Notes under the pieces: model-generated
What the model was told of the DNA's origin: nothing
Databases searched by the model: none
What the model saw: the letters and a program-made list of their open reading frames with translations, nothing else
Shown: positions 40,505 through 49,501 of the stretch, in pieces
Numbering within the stretch: the stretch's first letter is position 1
Layout of the letters: every line of letters begins with the position of its first letter
Position numbers and translations under genes: made by a program
Source: Rhodospira trueperi
Lineage (GTDB): Bacteria > Pseudomonadota > Alphaproteobacteria > Rhodospirillales > Rhodospirillaceae
Assembly: GCF_900101965.1 (NCBI RefSeq)
Contig: NZ_FNAP01000005.1
Coordinates: forward strand, 186,001-250,000
DNA length: 64,000 bases
Reading direction: 5' to 3'

Positions 40505-41832
40505 GTTGGTTGCCCTTCAATTGGGTCGGACGGATGCGCCCTCCGGCCTGAGGACTGCCGTATGAAAAAGGCAAACAGCACCGCGAGCCTGATTCCAACG
40601 GCAATGGTGAAGACCCAGGCCAGTCCCGGTGCGCTGAAGTCTTCGAGGACGAAGTACCCCAGGACCAGGATGGCGAGCTGGGCAATGCTGGACGCAGCCA
40701 GCGGCATATCCCGCCCGGTCAGGAAAAAGCCCGATTGGAGCACCATGAGCAGAAGCGTAAACGGCAGGCCGACGGCGAAAGCCCGCCCCAAGTGAGTGAG
40801 GGTCTCGGTCTGTTCCGCCGTGACCCGCCCGGCCAGGGCCAGGAGATCGGCGAGCACAGGGGCCAAAAGGAAGACGGCTACGCCGACCAGCAATCCCAGG
40901 GACGCAAAGACGGGCAGCGCCTTCACCAGAAAACCCCGGCCGTCGTCGCCGTCGTCGCGGACCCGGCGCGACAGAGTGGGTAGCAAGATGGTTCCAATGC
41001 CTCGTATGAGGAGGGCTGGCGCGCTACGCGCCATCCGGTCGGCAACATTGAACAGCGTCAAGCCGCCGGTCGGCAGCGTCGATGCCAAGGCATTCAACAG
41101 CACCTGCTGGCCCCATTCCAGCGAGTGCATCACACCCTGTGTCCGAACGAGTTGCCGGAGATGGGCCGGAATTCCGCCGGGGTAGAATGGCCTTGGGCGG
41201 AGCAGACACGGGAACACGGCGCGGTCATTGAGCAGAATGACAAACAGCAGCCGCGCGACCGCACCGATGACCATCGCCCAGGCAATGGCTGTGACGGTTC
41301 TCCATTCCGGGATCGCGAGGGCCCCCAACGGCGCCAATTTCCATAGAAGTTGGGCGAACTCAAAGCCGTAGAACCTATGGCGAGCGTACAGTACACCCGT
41401 CAGCAGGCCGGTGAACAGAGTCAACGGGAAGATCGGCGCCAATTGCGCCAGCAGGCCGGCGGCGGCCTCGGCTGTCGTCGCGGACAGGCCGGGTGCGCAA
41501 ACCGCCACCAGGAGGTGGGGGGTCAGCCCGGCCAGCCCGGCCAGCAAGCCGCCGAGCAGCAGCAACCAGAAACTCATGAAACGCAGGTAACTCGTGCGAT
41601 GGGCGGCTTCGCTCTCATCACCCGACACCAGATAGGGCACGGTCACCTGAGCGACGATAAAGACCATGATCTGCCACACGCCAACCGGGAGGAGCATGGC
41701 GGCGAACAGGGCGTCGGTGCCGGCGTCGGCCCCCAGCAGAATGGCGATCAGCAGGGTGGTGGCGAGGCCGGACAAAGATTCGATCACCTTCAGCCCGCCG
41801 ATGACGAGCCCCTTCCGGATCAGCGCGAACAC
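40495..41832 (-). CDS. MurJ/Wzx-type lipid-linked glycan flippase
   Basis: A 445-residue membrane protein of the MOP superfamily with about 12-14 helices. The N-terminal G-L-V-I-G-G-L-K-V-I-E-S-L-S-G-L and the D-A-L-F-A-A-M-L-L-P motif match MurJ-like proteins, while its position in an exopolysaccharide locus suggests a Wzx role: moving undecaprenyl-linked repeat units across the inner membrane. The start is a GTG at 41832, one base after the stop of the glycoside-hydrolase-like gene. Confidence 0.87.
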   Translation of the reverse strand: MFALIRKGLVIGGLKVIESLSGLATTLLIAILLGADAGTDALFAAMLLPVGVWQIMVFIVAQVTVPYLVSGDESEAAHRTSYLRFMSFWLLLLGGLLAGLAGLTPHLLVAVCAPGLSATTAEAAAGLLAQLAPIFPLTLFTGLLTGVLYARHRFYGFEFAQLLWKLAPLGALAIPEWRTVTAIAWAMVIGAVARLLFVILLNDRAVFPCLLRPRPFYPGGIPAHLRQLVRTQGVMHSLEWGQQVLLNALASTLPTGGLTLFNVADRMARSAPALLIRGIGTILLPTLSRRVRDDGDDGRGFLVKALPVFASLGLLVGVAVFLLAPVLADLLALAGRVTAEQTETLTHLGRAFAVGLPFTLLLMVLQSGFFLTGRDMPLAASSIAQLAILVLGYFVLEDFSAPGLAWVFTIAVGIRLAVLFAFFIRQSSGRRAHPSDPIEGQPTWP

Positions 41833-41833
41833 C

Positions 41834-43834
41834 TCAACGCGCCCCTTGGTAGATGCTCTGCGGCGGCAGAACCCAGGGGGGGCCGGACAGGGGCGCGTCG
41901 GTTCGATCAGCCAAGTTCAACACGGGGTCCAATACTGCCACATCCGCTAGGTCAATCCCGTCCAGCGACACCGACACGGGCAACCAGCCTTTGTTGATGA
42001 GAAACAGCGTGCGTTGCGCTCCGTTCACGGCGAATACCCCCTCGACCATCGGATGGTCGGTGTGCACCGCTCGCAGCGTGGCACCGCGCATGGCCGTGCC
42101 CATGGCCTGCATCACCATGGCCTGAGGTTTGGCGCTCCAGTCGCTCCGGAACAGTCCCTTATCCCGCAGCGGCCCGGTGTCAAGAGTCTGGAAGTAATAC
42201 AGCGCCTTCGCCAGGCCGGTGTTTGCCACGTTGGCGATCACCGAGGACCACCACACCCCCGCGATGCGGCCGTCGAACAACCCGGCGTCGGACAATCCAC
42301 CGACGCGGTTGGTCGCTCCGATAATGATTTCCTCTTCCTGGCCGTCCGTGTCGTGCGTTCGGATCAGCTCGCGTGTGCGGTGGAGCCCCTCAGCGTAAAG
42401 GTTGGTGTCCTCCAACTCGAAGATCTCGTACATGTTCCAGACGATCACATCAATGGCGGCATCTTGGTGATCGAGAACGGCCTCAATCCAGGGCCAGTCG
42501 ATCAGAGTTTCCGAACTAACGGATCCCAGCGCCGGCGCCGCAAGCGGCACCGATTCGCCAATATCAGTGGCCTCAAGTCCATCGATGAACGCGTCCAGGG
42601 CGACCAGATAGTCGTCTAGGTCACGGTAACGTGCGCCATTCCACCCTAGGTTTGGCTCATTCAAAACCTGTAAGGCCAAGGTGTCCATAGGCCGTCCCGT
42701 TTCGCGGTGCACCGCCGCCAACTCGGTGCCGGCCCATTTCCCGGCCGCCTCAAAGGCAGCCGCCAACGGCCACCCCATCAGCGTATCGCTCACACTCCGC
42801 ATGACAACGAGGGAAAACACATCAGCGCGCGGAGCCAACCTCTCTGGGTGCGAGAAACGATCCGTCTCTGGATCGCCGCGCTGATGCAGGAATATCTTGT
42901 CGGCGCTGACGCCGTGATCCAGGATTTGTCTTTCTCGCGCGTTGCCCGGCGGGCCCAAATGCCCCACCGAGCCCAAAATGGGCGGGCGTAGGGCCGTCAT
43001 TCCGATGGTTGCCCGAACCGCAACCGGTGCCGGGTCTTCGAGGGTGAAAAGGTCGGTGGGACGGATCGCCAAGCGGTTCGGCACGCCTTCCAGCCAGAAC
43101 GCCACATCGTTTCCCAGCAAATCGACCGACCAAACCCCCGGCGCCGGGTCGGACACCCGCTGCGTACTTGGCACGAACTCGTCAGGTTCTTCGTCGGGGG
43201 TGAAATAGGTCGCGATCTCCGGGTCAACCGTGACGCCGTTCGTCAGGTCGCTGTGCGACCAGCCATCTCTGGCCATGCGCGCTCGAAAGCCGTCCGGACC
43301 CTGGATTTCGGCCACGCCGTCGCTCGCGCGCAACCCAACGCGGTTGTTGAAGGCGGCGGTGAAGGCGTCGGTGCCGCTGGGTACGGTGAAATAGGTCCGC
43401 GTGGTGTGTGGCAGGCGCAGGGACGTCTGGTAAAGGAGTGGCTGAAACGCGGTCTTGGCGCCCGACACGTTGACCTCGGCCATGTAGCTGCGCTTCAAGT
43501 GCAGGACATGAAGGCCCGGCGAACTGAGCCTGATGGTTTCCGTCGTGCTGAGGGTTCGTGACGTATCCAGCCTCTGGAGGACGCGCGCGTCCGGCCCAAA
43601 AAGGGTCACCGCCTCGGCCCAGCCGTAAACCGGAGCAAGGGTCACCGTGAGATCGGCCACGGTGCCCGGTTCGACAAGGATAAGCACCTTGCCACCGCGC
43701 AGGCCGGCAAGTGTCGTTTCGGCGCCAGCCGATGGGAAGGGCGCTGAGATGAGTGCGGCGAAGAACGCCAAAAGCGACATGAGCGCCTTTCCCTCGCGCA
43801 AAAAGCGCGCGAACAATATCGAACAGTGCTTCAT
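41834..43834 (-). CDS. Secreted glycoside-hydrolase-like protein of the exopolysaccharide locus
   Basis: A 666-residue protein with a signal peptide ending near A-G-A-E (residue 39). Residues 50-270 look like beta-rich N-terminal modules. From about residue 330 a TIM-barrel-like domain shows A-L-Q-V-L-N-E-P-N-L-G-W-N-G, the clan GH-A strand-4 motif in which E393 would be the acid/base. The strand-7 nucleophile is not evident: the matching stretch appears to be E-E-I-I-I-G-A-T-N, without a glutamate at the expected place. A beta-sandwich C-terminus follows. It may trim or bind the polymer in the periplasm. No exact family is recognised. Confidence 0.72.
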   Translation of the reverse strand: MKHCSILFARFLREGKALMSLLAFFAALISAPFPSAGAETTLAGLRGGKVLILVEPGTVADLTVTLAPVYGWAEAVTLFGPDARVLQRLDTSRTLSTTETIRLSSPGLHVLHLKRSYMAEVNVSGAKTAFQPLLYQTSLRLPHTTRTYFTVPSGTDAFTAAFNNRVGLRASDGVAEIQGPDGFRARMARDGWSHSDLTNGVTVDPEIATYFTPDEEPDEFVPSTQRVSDPAPGVWSVDLLGNDVAFWLEGVPNRLAIRPTDLFTLEDPAPVAVRATIGMTALRPPILGSVGHLGPPGNARERQILDHGVSADKIFLHQRGDPETDRFSHPERLAPRADVFSLVVMRSVSDTLMGWPLAAAFEAAGKWAGTELAAVHRETGRPMDTLALQVLNEPNLGWNGARYRDLDDYLVALDAFIDGLEATDIGESVPLAAPALGSVSSETLIDWPWIEAVLDHQDAAIDVIVWNMYEIFELEDTNLYAEGLHRTRELIRTHDTDGQEEEIIIGATNRVGGLSDAGLFDGRIAGVWWSSVIANVANTGLAKALYYFQTLDTGPLRDKGLFRSDWSAKPQAMVMQAMGTAMRGATLRAVHTDHPMVEGVFAVNGAQRTLFLINKGWLPVSVSLDGIDLADVAVLDPVLNLADRTDAPLSGPPWVLPPQSIYQGAR

Positions 43835-43907
43835 GTCGACTCCTCCCGTCAGAAGGTCAATCCAGGCCCGGACTGCTAAACGGAGGCCCTTTGCGTCCCC
43901 ATTGACG

Positions 43908-44576
43908 TCAAGGCACCTGAGTGGCCGTCTGGTTCGGGTGTTTTCGCTGTCGCGGACGGGCGATGACCGGTGTGTTGCGCGTGATCTTCCGTGTCAGGAC
44001 CGGCTTGCGAAAAAGCCGAATGATCTTGACTCCTTCGAGCGTGTCGCGCGAGCCCAAATAGGAATGGAAGGCCACTGCTTTCTTGTTTTCGACATTGATG
44101 TAGGAAAAGAGCGTTTTATAACCGGCCTCGTAGTAGTGGCGCATGACAGCCCAGGCGGCATGGTTGGCTAGGAAGCCGCTGCGCCGGTCTTTCGAAACAA
44201 GAAAATCGAACCCATATATCTCGTCGTCTTTGAGTTCGACCTCCATGTTCATATAGTTTTCAAAAAAACTCTTCCTAGCGATCCATATATAGCCGATGAC
44301 TTCATCATTGTTCAAAAGCAGCCACCCGTCTAGTCCATCACGTTTTAGTCGTTCGCGACAAAAGGTCGTTTTTCCCGGATAGGTAGAAGTGACGCGATTC
44401 AGGTTCGAGTCCGTAATTTGTTCTATGGTTACGCCAGCATATCGCCCCTGTGACGTCTTTGAGTAGAGGTCCACTCTGACTTCAGCGAGAACCTCGCTGC
44501 CAATCACTTTGTGTCGGAACTGGGCCAGGGCACGCCCAAAAAAATCACTCAGACTTTTCTTACGGAACCTAGACAT
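43908..44576 (-). CDS. GNAT-like acyltransferase
   Basis: A 222-residue protein that probably adopts the GNAT fold: G-W-L-L-L-N-N-D-E-V-I-G-Y-I-W-I-A, then I-Y-G-F-D-F-L-V-S-K-D-R-R-S-G-F-L-A-N-H as a degenerate acetyl-CoA loop, and Y-S-Y-I-N-V-E-N-K-K-A-V-A-F-H-S-Y-L-G in the C-terminal part. It is clearly richer in A, T and lysine codons than its neighbours. It may acylate a sugar of the polymer. The ATG overlaps the stop of the glycosyltransferase gene upstream (TAATG). Confidence 0.75.
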   Translation of the reverse strand: MSRFRKKSLSDFFGRALAQFRHKVIGSEVLAEVRVDLYSKTSQGRYAGVTIEQITDSNLNRVTSTYPGKTTFCRERLKRDGLDGWLLLNNDEVIGYIWIARKSFFENYMNMEVELKDDEIYGFDFLVSKDRRSGFLANHAAWAVMRHYYEAGYKTLFSYINVENKKAVAFHSYLGSRDTLEGVKIIRLFRKPVLTRKITRNTPVIARPRQRKHPNQTATQVP

Positions 44577-45808
44577 TACTGGCCTCTCCGTTTGGATGTC
44601 GCCAGGGCGGCGCACAGAAAATCGTCCCACCGCCCCGCGCCGGTGGCGCCGTCGAAGTAGTCCGCCCGACGTCTGGCCGCCGAAATCAAGCGTTCGGCTA
44701 GGGCTCCGTCCTCTAGGATCCGGTCGATGGCTGCCGTCATCATGCGCTCGGCGGCAAGGGGCGGACCGTCGGGGGATGACCAAGTTTCGCCTACAGGCGG
44801 TACCATGACGGCACTTTCGCCAACCTCGATATCTTCGGCAACGGAGTCAAGTCGGCTGCCCGGGGCCAGGATCTCACGCGGTCCGGACTTACAGTCCGCG
44901 GATATGATCGGTGTCCCGCAAGCCAGCGCCTCAAGCAGGACCATCGGCATGCCCTCGTACAGGGACGGCAGCACGAACAGATCGGCCCGCCTGATCCAGC
45001 TAAACGGATTGCCCTGGAAGCCCACGAACATCACCTGATCAGCGACGCCAAGATCGGCCGCGTAGCGTTCAAGTTCGGCCCGCATGGGCCCGTCGCCGAG
45101 GATGATCAGCCGCCCATCCTCTCGAACGCCCGACTCCGCAAAGGCCCGGATCAGGTGCCAATGCCCCTTTTGCCGCACCAACCGGCCAACGGTGATGATC
45201 GTCTTCCCGGCGACGAAGGCATGCGCCGCACCCTCCGGTATGGGTTCCCGGGACGCATTTTCGAGGCTCGACACGTCAACCGAGTTGGGGATCACCGCCA
45301 AGCGGTCGCGCAACGGCGGGCAACGTTGGGCCACGTCGTCGGCCGAGACCTGGGAGACACAAACCACATGGCCAACCGTTCGCGGTGCCAAGTGGCGGTA
45401 CAGCAGGGTGGCGGCCAGACGCTTCACGGCCGTCTTGTTCGGCAGACTGGCGCTCAGGTAGTTGTGGACCGTCATGACCTTGACCGCAGACATGGGAACC
45501 AGGGCCACGTAGACGTTGGCGCGCTCCATATGGGCGACCACCACGTCGTATCGGTGCCGCCGCACCAACCGCCACAAGCGAACCGCGACCACAGGCCCGG
45601 CCAGAATCTTTTTCCAGGTAGCGCCAGCCACCGAAACCCTCGACAGGTATTCCACCGCCACGCCTTCCGGTGGGGCGATGACGGTCTCCTGGTCGCAGGC
45701 GATGACCGTCACGTCATGGCCGAGAGCCTGGAGGCCACCGGACAGGGAAAGCACGATCCGTTCCGCTCCGCCGCCCCCCAACGACGCGATCAGCATGGCG
45801 ATTTTCAT
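44576..45808 (-). CDS. GT4-family glycosyltransferase
   Basis: A 410-residue retaining glycosyltransferase. The N-terminal A-S-L-G-G-G-G-A-E-R motif binds the acceptor, and the C-terminal donor site reads S-L-Y-E-G-M-P-M-V-L-L-E-A-L-A-C-G-T-P-I-I. R-L-V-R-Q-K-G-H-W-H-L-I-R-A and P-N-S-V-D match GT4 enzymes that build repeat units. The donor and acceptor are not known. Its ATG overlaps the stop of the second GT4 gene (ATGA). Confidence 0.92.
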   Translation of the reverse strand: MKIAMLIASLGGGGAERIVLSLSGGLQALGHDVTVIACDQETVIAPPEGVAVEYLSRVSVAGATWKKILAGPVVAVRLWRLVRRHRYDVVVAHMERANVYVALVPMSAVKVMTVHNYLSASLPNKTAVKRLAATLLYRHLAPRTVGHVVCVSQVSADDVAQRCPPLRDRLAVIPNSVDVSSLENASREPIPEGAAHAFVAGKTIITVGRLVRQKGHWHLIRAFAESGVREDGRLIILGDGPMRAELERYAADLGVADQVMFVGFQGNPFSWIRRADLFVLPSLYEGMPMVLLEALACGTPIISADCKSGPREILAPGSRLDSVAEDIEVGESAVMVPPVGETWSSPDGPPLAAERMMTAAIDRILEDGALAERLISAARRRADYFDGATGAGRWDDFLCAALATSKRRGQ

Positions 45809-46995
45809 GTCGCAGCCTCCAGGGTGCCGTCGATCAGGTTGAGATAGCGGTCTGCCATGGCATCCATGGTAAACGTCTGGCGGACCCGAGCCTGCCCGTC
45901 GGCCGCTTTCGCCAGCGCCGCGTCCGGCGCGCCGACCACCGCCGCCAAGGCGTCCGCCAGGGCCGCCGGGTCTCTTGGCGGGACCAGCCAGCCATCGTCA
46001 CCGACCACGAGGGGCGTTTCGCCGACCGCCGTGGCCACCACGGGGAGGCCGGCCGCCATCCCTTCCAGCAGGGCCAGGGAAAGGCCCTCGGTTAGGGATG
46101 GAAGGATAAATCCGTCGTAGGTCGCAAGCAGACGCCCGACATCGTTGCGCATCCCCAGCAGGCCGATCTGCCCGCCGAGCCCATGGTCCGAGATCAGGGC
46201 CTCCACCTGGGGCCGCAGCGGGCCATCCCCCACCAGATCGAGGCGGACCGCGATCCCGGAGTCGCGGAGATGCGCCATCGCGGCAACGAGAACATCCTGT
46301 CCCTTTTCCTCCGACAACCGGCCGACACACACGAAGCGCGGCGGGTCGGCCATGGGGCGAGCATCGCGCCCCTCAATGCCGGCCATGGTGATCCCGTTGG
46401 GGATGATGACCAGGTCGTCGCGGCGATGCCCGTGTGCCAGCAGGTGATCGGCCACCGAACGAGAGACACAGACATGTCGGCTGATCGCGCCGGCGCGGAA
46501 CCGCTCCATCAGGCGCCGTTTCAGCCCGTGCCCGCGGTACGTCTCGCCACCGTGCGCCTGCAGGAACGGACCCCGGTAACCGGCCAAGGCGGTCGCAAGG
46601 CGCGACCACAGTCCGGCGGAACTCAGTCTTGCGTGGATCAGGGCCGGCCGGAGCCGGCGAACCAGACCCGCCAGGGCGATCACGCGACCCAGCTTCGACC
46701 GGTTGGCCAAGCTGACCACGTCAACCCCGGCGGCCTGGATCGGCGTCAACAGCTCGCCGCCCATCAGCGTCACCAGAACATGCTGGTAACGCTCTTCGGA
46801 GCGCGCCTTCAGGGTCCGGATCAGCATTGCCAGCAGTCGCTCCTCGCCGCCCGGGTTGAGGTGTTGGATAACGTGCAGAACGACCGGGAGCGCCGGCTCC
46901 GTGGCGGCGCTACCCGGTTTCGGGGCTCCGGTAATCGCGCGCCGAAATCCGGGCAAAAGCGAGAACCAGCCAGAATGACTTATTAAGGAGGACAT
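45805..46995 (-). CDS. GT4-family glycosyltransferase
   Basis: A 396-residue enzyme with H-L-N-P-G-G-E-E-R-L, G-R-L-S-E-E-K-G-Q-D-V-L and S-L-T-E-G-L-S-L-A-L-L-E-G-M-A-A-G-L-P-V-V. The start is uncertain: the ATG at 46995 makes it overlap the polymerase gene by 86 bases; a later TTG start would remove most of the overlap. Two consecutive GT4 genes suggest at least two sugars added after the initiating one. Confidence 0.88.
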   Translation of the reverse strand: MSSLISHSGWFSLLPGFRRAITGAPKPGSAATEPALPVVLHVIQHLNPGGEERLLAMLIRTLKARSEERYQHVLVTLMGGELLTPIQAAGVDVVSLANRSKLGRVIALAGLVRRLRPALIHARLSSAGLWSRLATALAGYRGPFLQAHGGETYRGHGLKRRLMERFRAGAISRHVCVSRSVADHLLAHGHRRDDLVIIPNGITMAGIEGRDARPMADPPRFVCVGRLSEEKGQDVLVAAMAHLRDSGIAVRLDLVGDGPLRPQVEALISDHGLGGQIGLLGMRNDVGRLLATYDGFILPSLTEGLSLALLEGMAAGLPVVATAVGETPLVVGDDGWLVPPRDPAALADALAAVVGAPDAALAKAADGQARVRQTFTMDAMADRYLNLIDGTLEAAT

Positions 46996-48301
46996 GCACG
47001 AAAAGCCCCATAGCCAGTGTCGAAATGAGCGCCGCCAAAACCGCAGCATAGAAGGCGACCTCAACGAGCGGTGCTGGTCGGAGAACCGGCCGCGCACACT
47101 TCGCTAGGATCATGGCAAGGGCGGTCAAAAAAAGAACCGTGCCGACCAAGCCGTTCTCGGTCAGAACCTGTAAGTAAAGGTTGTGCGGCATCCGTTCGAC
47201 GCCGTAAAGAAAGGGCAACGATTGAAACTCCGGTTTGGCATGCAACCACGCGAAGGTGCCCGGTCCCGATCCAAGGAGAGGGTATTTCTCAAATATTCGC
47301 ATTCCAACGTCAATGTAATTGGCGCGACGAAGCAATGAAAGTTCTGTTGCTCTTTGCCCGTCCCCAAACAGGTTGCCCAGAGATGCCAATCTTTCTACGT
47401 ACTCGGCCGGCAGCACGAATGGTAAAAAGACGAGGCTGGCCACAAGCCCAATGACGTGGAATGGCGTGATGTGACGCCACAGCAGGAGCACGGGAGCGGC
47501 CATCCCCACCGCCAGCGCGAGAAACGCCGAGCGCGAGAACGTCATCACAATCCCACCCAGCAGGATGGCTGTGCAGGCCAGCCAGAACAGGCGAACCAAC
47601 GGCTGAGACGGCTGAATCACCCGCGCCGCGCTCAGAAAGGCCGGCAGGAACAGGATCAACGCATAGTCGTTGGGCGACTGCGTGGTGGCGCCCGTGATCC
47701 GGGTCAGGCTGTCATCGGTGAACGAAGAGAACATGTTGCTGCCAGTGGACGACCCAAACAGTCCAAGGATAACCGACAGGACGGACGGAAGGATGACGGC
47801 CAATTCGAGACGCAGCTTAAACCGCGGCCAAAGTTCCGCGTATCGGGTAATAAAAAAATACAGAAGTGCGACGCTGACCAGTCTTCGAATCGTTCCTAGG
47901 CTTCCTAGGACGTTCACGGAAAACGGCACCATAATAATTGCGAATACAACAAACAAAGCCAAAAATTTTTCTTCGGTCGAGAGCGGCAGTAGGGTGAGCT
48001 TCCCGGATGCCAACTGAATAACGTAGGCAGTCGCGACAATCGGAAATAGCAGTTTGAACAGCGACAACGTTGGTCCGGCATTCGGCAACTGGGCGAAAAA
48101 ATCCAGCGGAATGAGGGCCACCAGGAGCAAGAGTGTATGATCCGGGTAGCGAAGGCAGATCAACAAGGCGATCAACCCGGCCGGCAGGCCGAACAGCAGC
48201 AAAGGCACTGTCGGGTCCACATATCCCGACACGAACGCCGTGACCGAGAACAGCAGGGCGGTCAGGAGGACAAGGCTCGTCTGTCCAAACGACGCACTCA
48301 C
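46910..48301 (-). CDS. Wzy/O-antigen ligase-type polymerase
   Basis: A 463-residue membrane protein with about 11 to 12 helices and a large periplasmic loop. The Wzy_C ligase motif is visible as Y-P-L-L-G-S-G-P-G-T-F, followed by the histidine of M-P-H-N-L-Y-L-Q-V-L-T-E-N-G-L-V-G, the hallmark of the family. In this locus it most likely polymerises repeat units in the periplasm. The GTG at 48301 overlaps the stop of the microORF upstream. Confidence 0.9.
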   Translation of the reverse strand: MSASFGQTSLVLLTALLFSVTAFVSGYVDPTVPLLLFGLPAGLIALLICLRYPDHTLLLLVALIPLDFFAQLPNAGPTLSLFKLLFPIVATAYVIQLASGKLTLLPLSTEEKFLALFVVFAIIMVPFSVNVLGSLGTIRRLVSVALLYFFITRYAELWPRFKLRLELAVILPSVLSVILGLFGSSTGSNMFSSFTDDSLTRITGATTQSPNDYALILFLPAFLSAARVIQPSQPLVRLFWLACTAILLGGIVMTFSRSAFLALAVGMAAPVLLLWRHITPFHVIGLVASLVFLPFVLPAEYVERLASLGNLFGDGQRATELSLLRRANYIDVGMRIFEKYPLLGSGPGTFAWLHAKPEFQSLPFLYGVERMPHNLYLQVLTENGLVGTVLFLTALAMILAKCARPVLRPAPLVEVAFYAAVLAALISTLAMGLFVHVLLNKSFWLVLAFARISARDYRSPETG

Positions 48302-48444
48302 GGGGTCCGCCTTTCGACCGTTGCCTCGCCAGAGGGCGCATCAGCGTCAAGTGTGCCCATACGCAGAACAGGCGCTGCAGTCACAGTCACCGCCAAACGG
48401 GTCATGAGCCACGGCAACCGGTAGACTGCGTTGGGTGCGGTCAC
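48298..48444 (-). CDS. 48-residue microORF between acyltransferase and polymerase genes
   Basis: This short frame begins with a GTG that overlaps the stop of the acyltransferase gene (GTGA at 48441-48444) and ends with a TGA that overlaps the GTG start of the polymerase gene (48298-48301). It reads V-T-A-P-N-A-V-Y-R-L-P-W-L-M-T-R and later A-P-V-L-R-M-G. No family is recognised. The chain of GTGA junctions fills the gap exactly, so it is either a small protein or a translated linker that carries ribosomes to the polymerase gene. Confidence 0.55.
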   Translation of the reverse strand: MTAPNAVYRLPWLMTRLAVTVTAAPVLRMGTLDADAPSGEATVERRTP

Positions 48445-49487
48445 GCGTCCCTCCCGGCGCGGCGGTCCCGCCACGCTTTCACATGTTGGTAGGCGCCGAA
48501 GGCAGCGCGGTGGGCACGCCCAGCCAGGGTCGGAGCGAAGGCGATCAGGCGCTCCCGGTCGACACTTCCGGTCGCCAAGTAGCGCTTGACGTCGTCAGCG
48601 TCTCCCAGCAGGTTCACTGCAGCGAAACCGGCGTTCCAGGCCACTTCCAGGTTTCGGAAGTGGAGCAGCTTCCCGACCCCGGTCTTGCGCACGGCCTCGT
48701 CGAAGCACTTGTTGTAACTGAAGCATCGCCGTCCCTTGACGATGTCCAGATCCCACGCCACCGGCCGGCCGTCGATCCGTGTCAGGACCAGATGCACCTG
48801 CGCCGCGCGGATGGCGGCCATGGCTTGCTCGCGGCGTGCGCTGTTGAACAATCCCACGTCCCGTTTCCAGCTCCGGCTTTCCACGTCGGCCAATTCGTCA
48901 ACCAGCGCCTCCGGAAACGGCCCGGCGTGACGCACCTGCTCGACATCGCCGAGGGCGGCAAGCTTGCGCTCTGAAGCCGCCAGCTTGCGAAACTCTGAAA
49001 CATGGTGCGCCCGGAAATGGTCCTCGAAGCGTCCGCGCTCGGAGCACGGCGGGAACCCGACCACCGGGCTGCGCCGACCCGGGATGGTCTGGACGGTCCA
49101 GCCCTCACCGCCGAAGCGCTCTCGCAACCCTAGGGCGGTCACTTCTGAATTCGGCAGTTCCACGGACAAGGCATGGAAGCCGAACCTCGTCAGGGCCGCC
49201 GGCAACGTCGCGATCGCCGCAGCAAGCTCGGAGCCCGGTCCCACGCCGACCGTACTGACCTCCGAATTGATGTAACCGCCCAGGACCATCCACCCGGGAG
49301 CCAGGGAGGCAAACGGCACCCAGGTCTTGCCATTGCGCAGGCAGCCCAATCGATCACCACGGTCAAGGCGCAGCCAAGGCAGCGACATGAAGGGATCGTT
49401 GTCGACACCGCGAGCCAAGGCGGCCTCGGCCTCGTCGGTCAAGCCCACGCCCGGCCGCCCAGCCAACTGCCAATCGGGTCCATCCAT
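48441..49487 (-). CDS. FemAB/CelD-like GNAT acyltransferase
   Basis: A 348-residue protein with the double-GNAT pattern of the CelD/FemAB-like family often found in exopolysaccharide loci. The C-terminal acyltransferase part includes S-W-K-R-D-V-G-L-F, H-L-V-L-T-R-I-D-G-R-P-V-A-W-D-L and S-Y-N-K-C-F-D-E-A-V-R-K-T-G-V-G. The ATG at 49487 is chosen over one 45 bases upstream because GGGAGGAGG lies directly before it. It may transfer an acyl or aminoacyl group to the polymer; no substrate can be named. Confidence 0.82.
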   Translation of the reverse strand: MDGPDWQLAGRPGVGLTDEAEAALARGVDNDPFMSLPWLRLDRGDRLGCLRNGKTWVPFASLAPGWMVLGGYINSEVSTVGVGPGSELAAAIATLPAALTRFGFHALSVELPNSEVTALGLRERFGGEGWTVQTIPGRRSPVVGFPPCSERGRFEDHFRAHHVSEFRKLAASERKLAALGDVEQVRHAGPFPEALVDELADVESRSWKRDVGLFNSARREQAMAAIRAAQVHLVLTRIDGRPVAWDLDIVKGRRCFSYNKCFDEAVRKTGVGKLLHFRNLEVAWNAGFAAVNLLGDADDVKRYLATGSVDRERLIAFAPTLAGRAHRAAFGAYQHVKAWRDRRAGRDA

Positions 49488-49501
49488 GGACCCCTCCTCC
49501 C

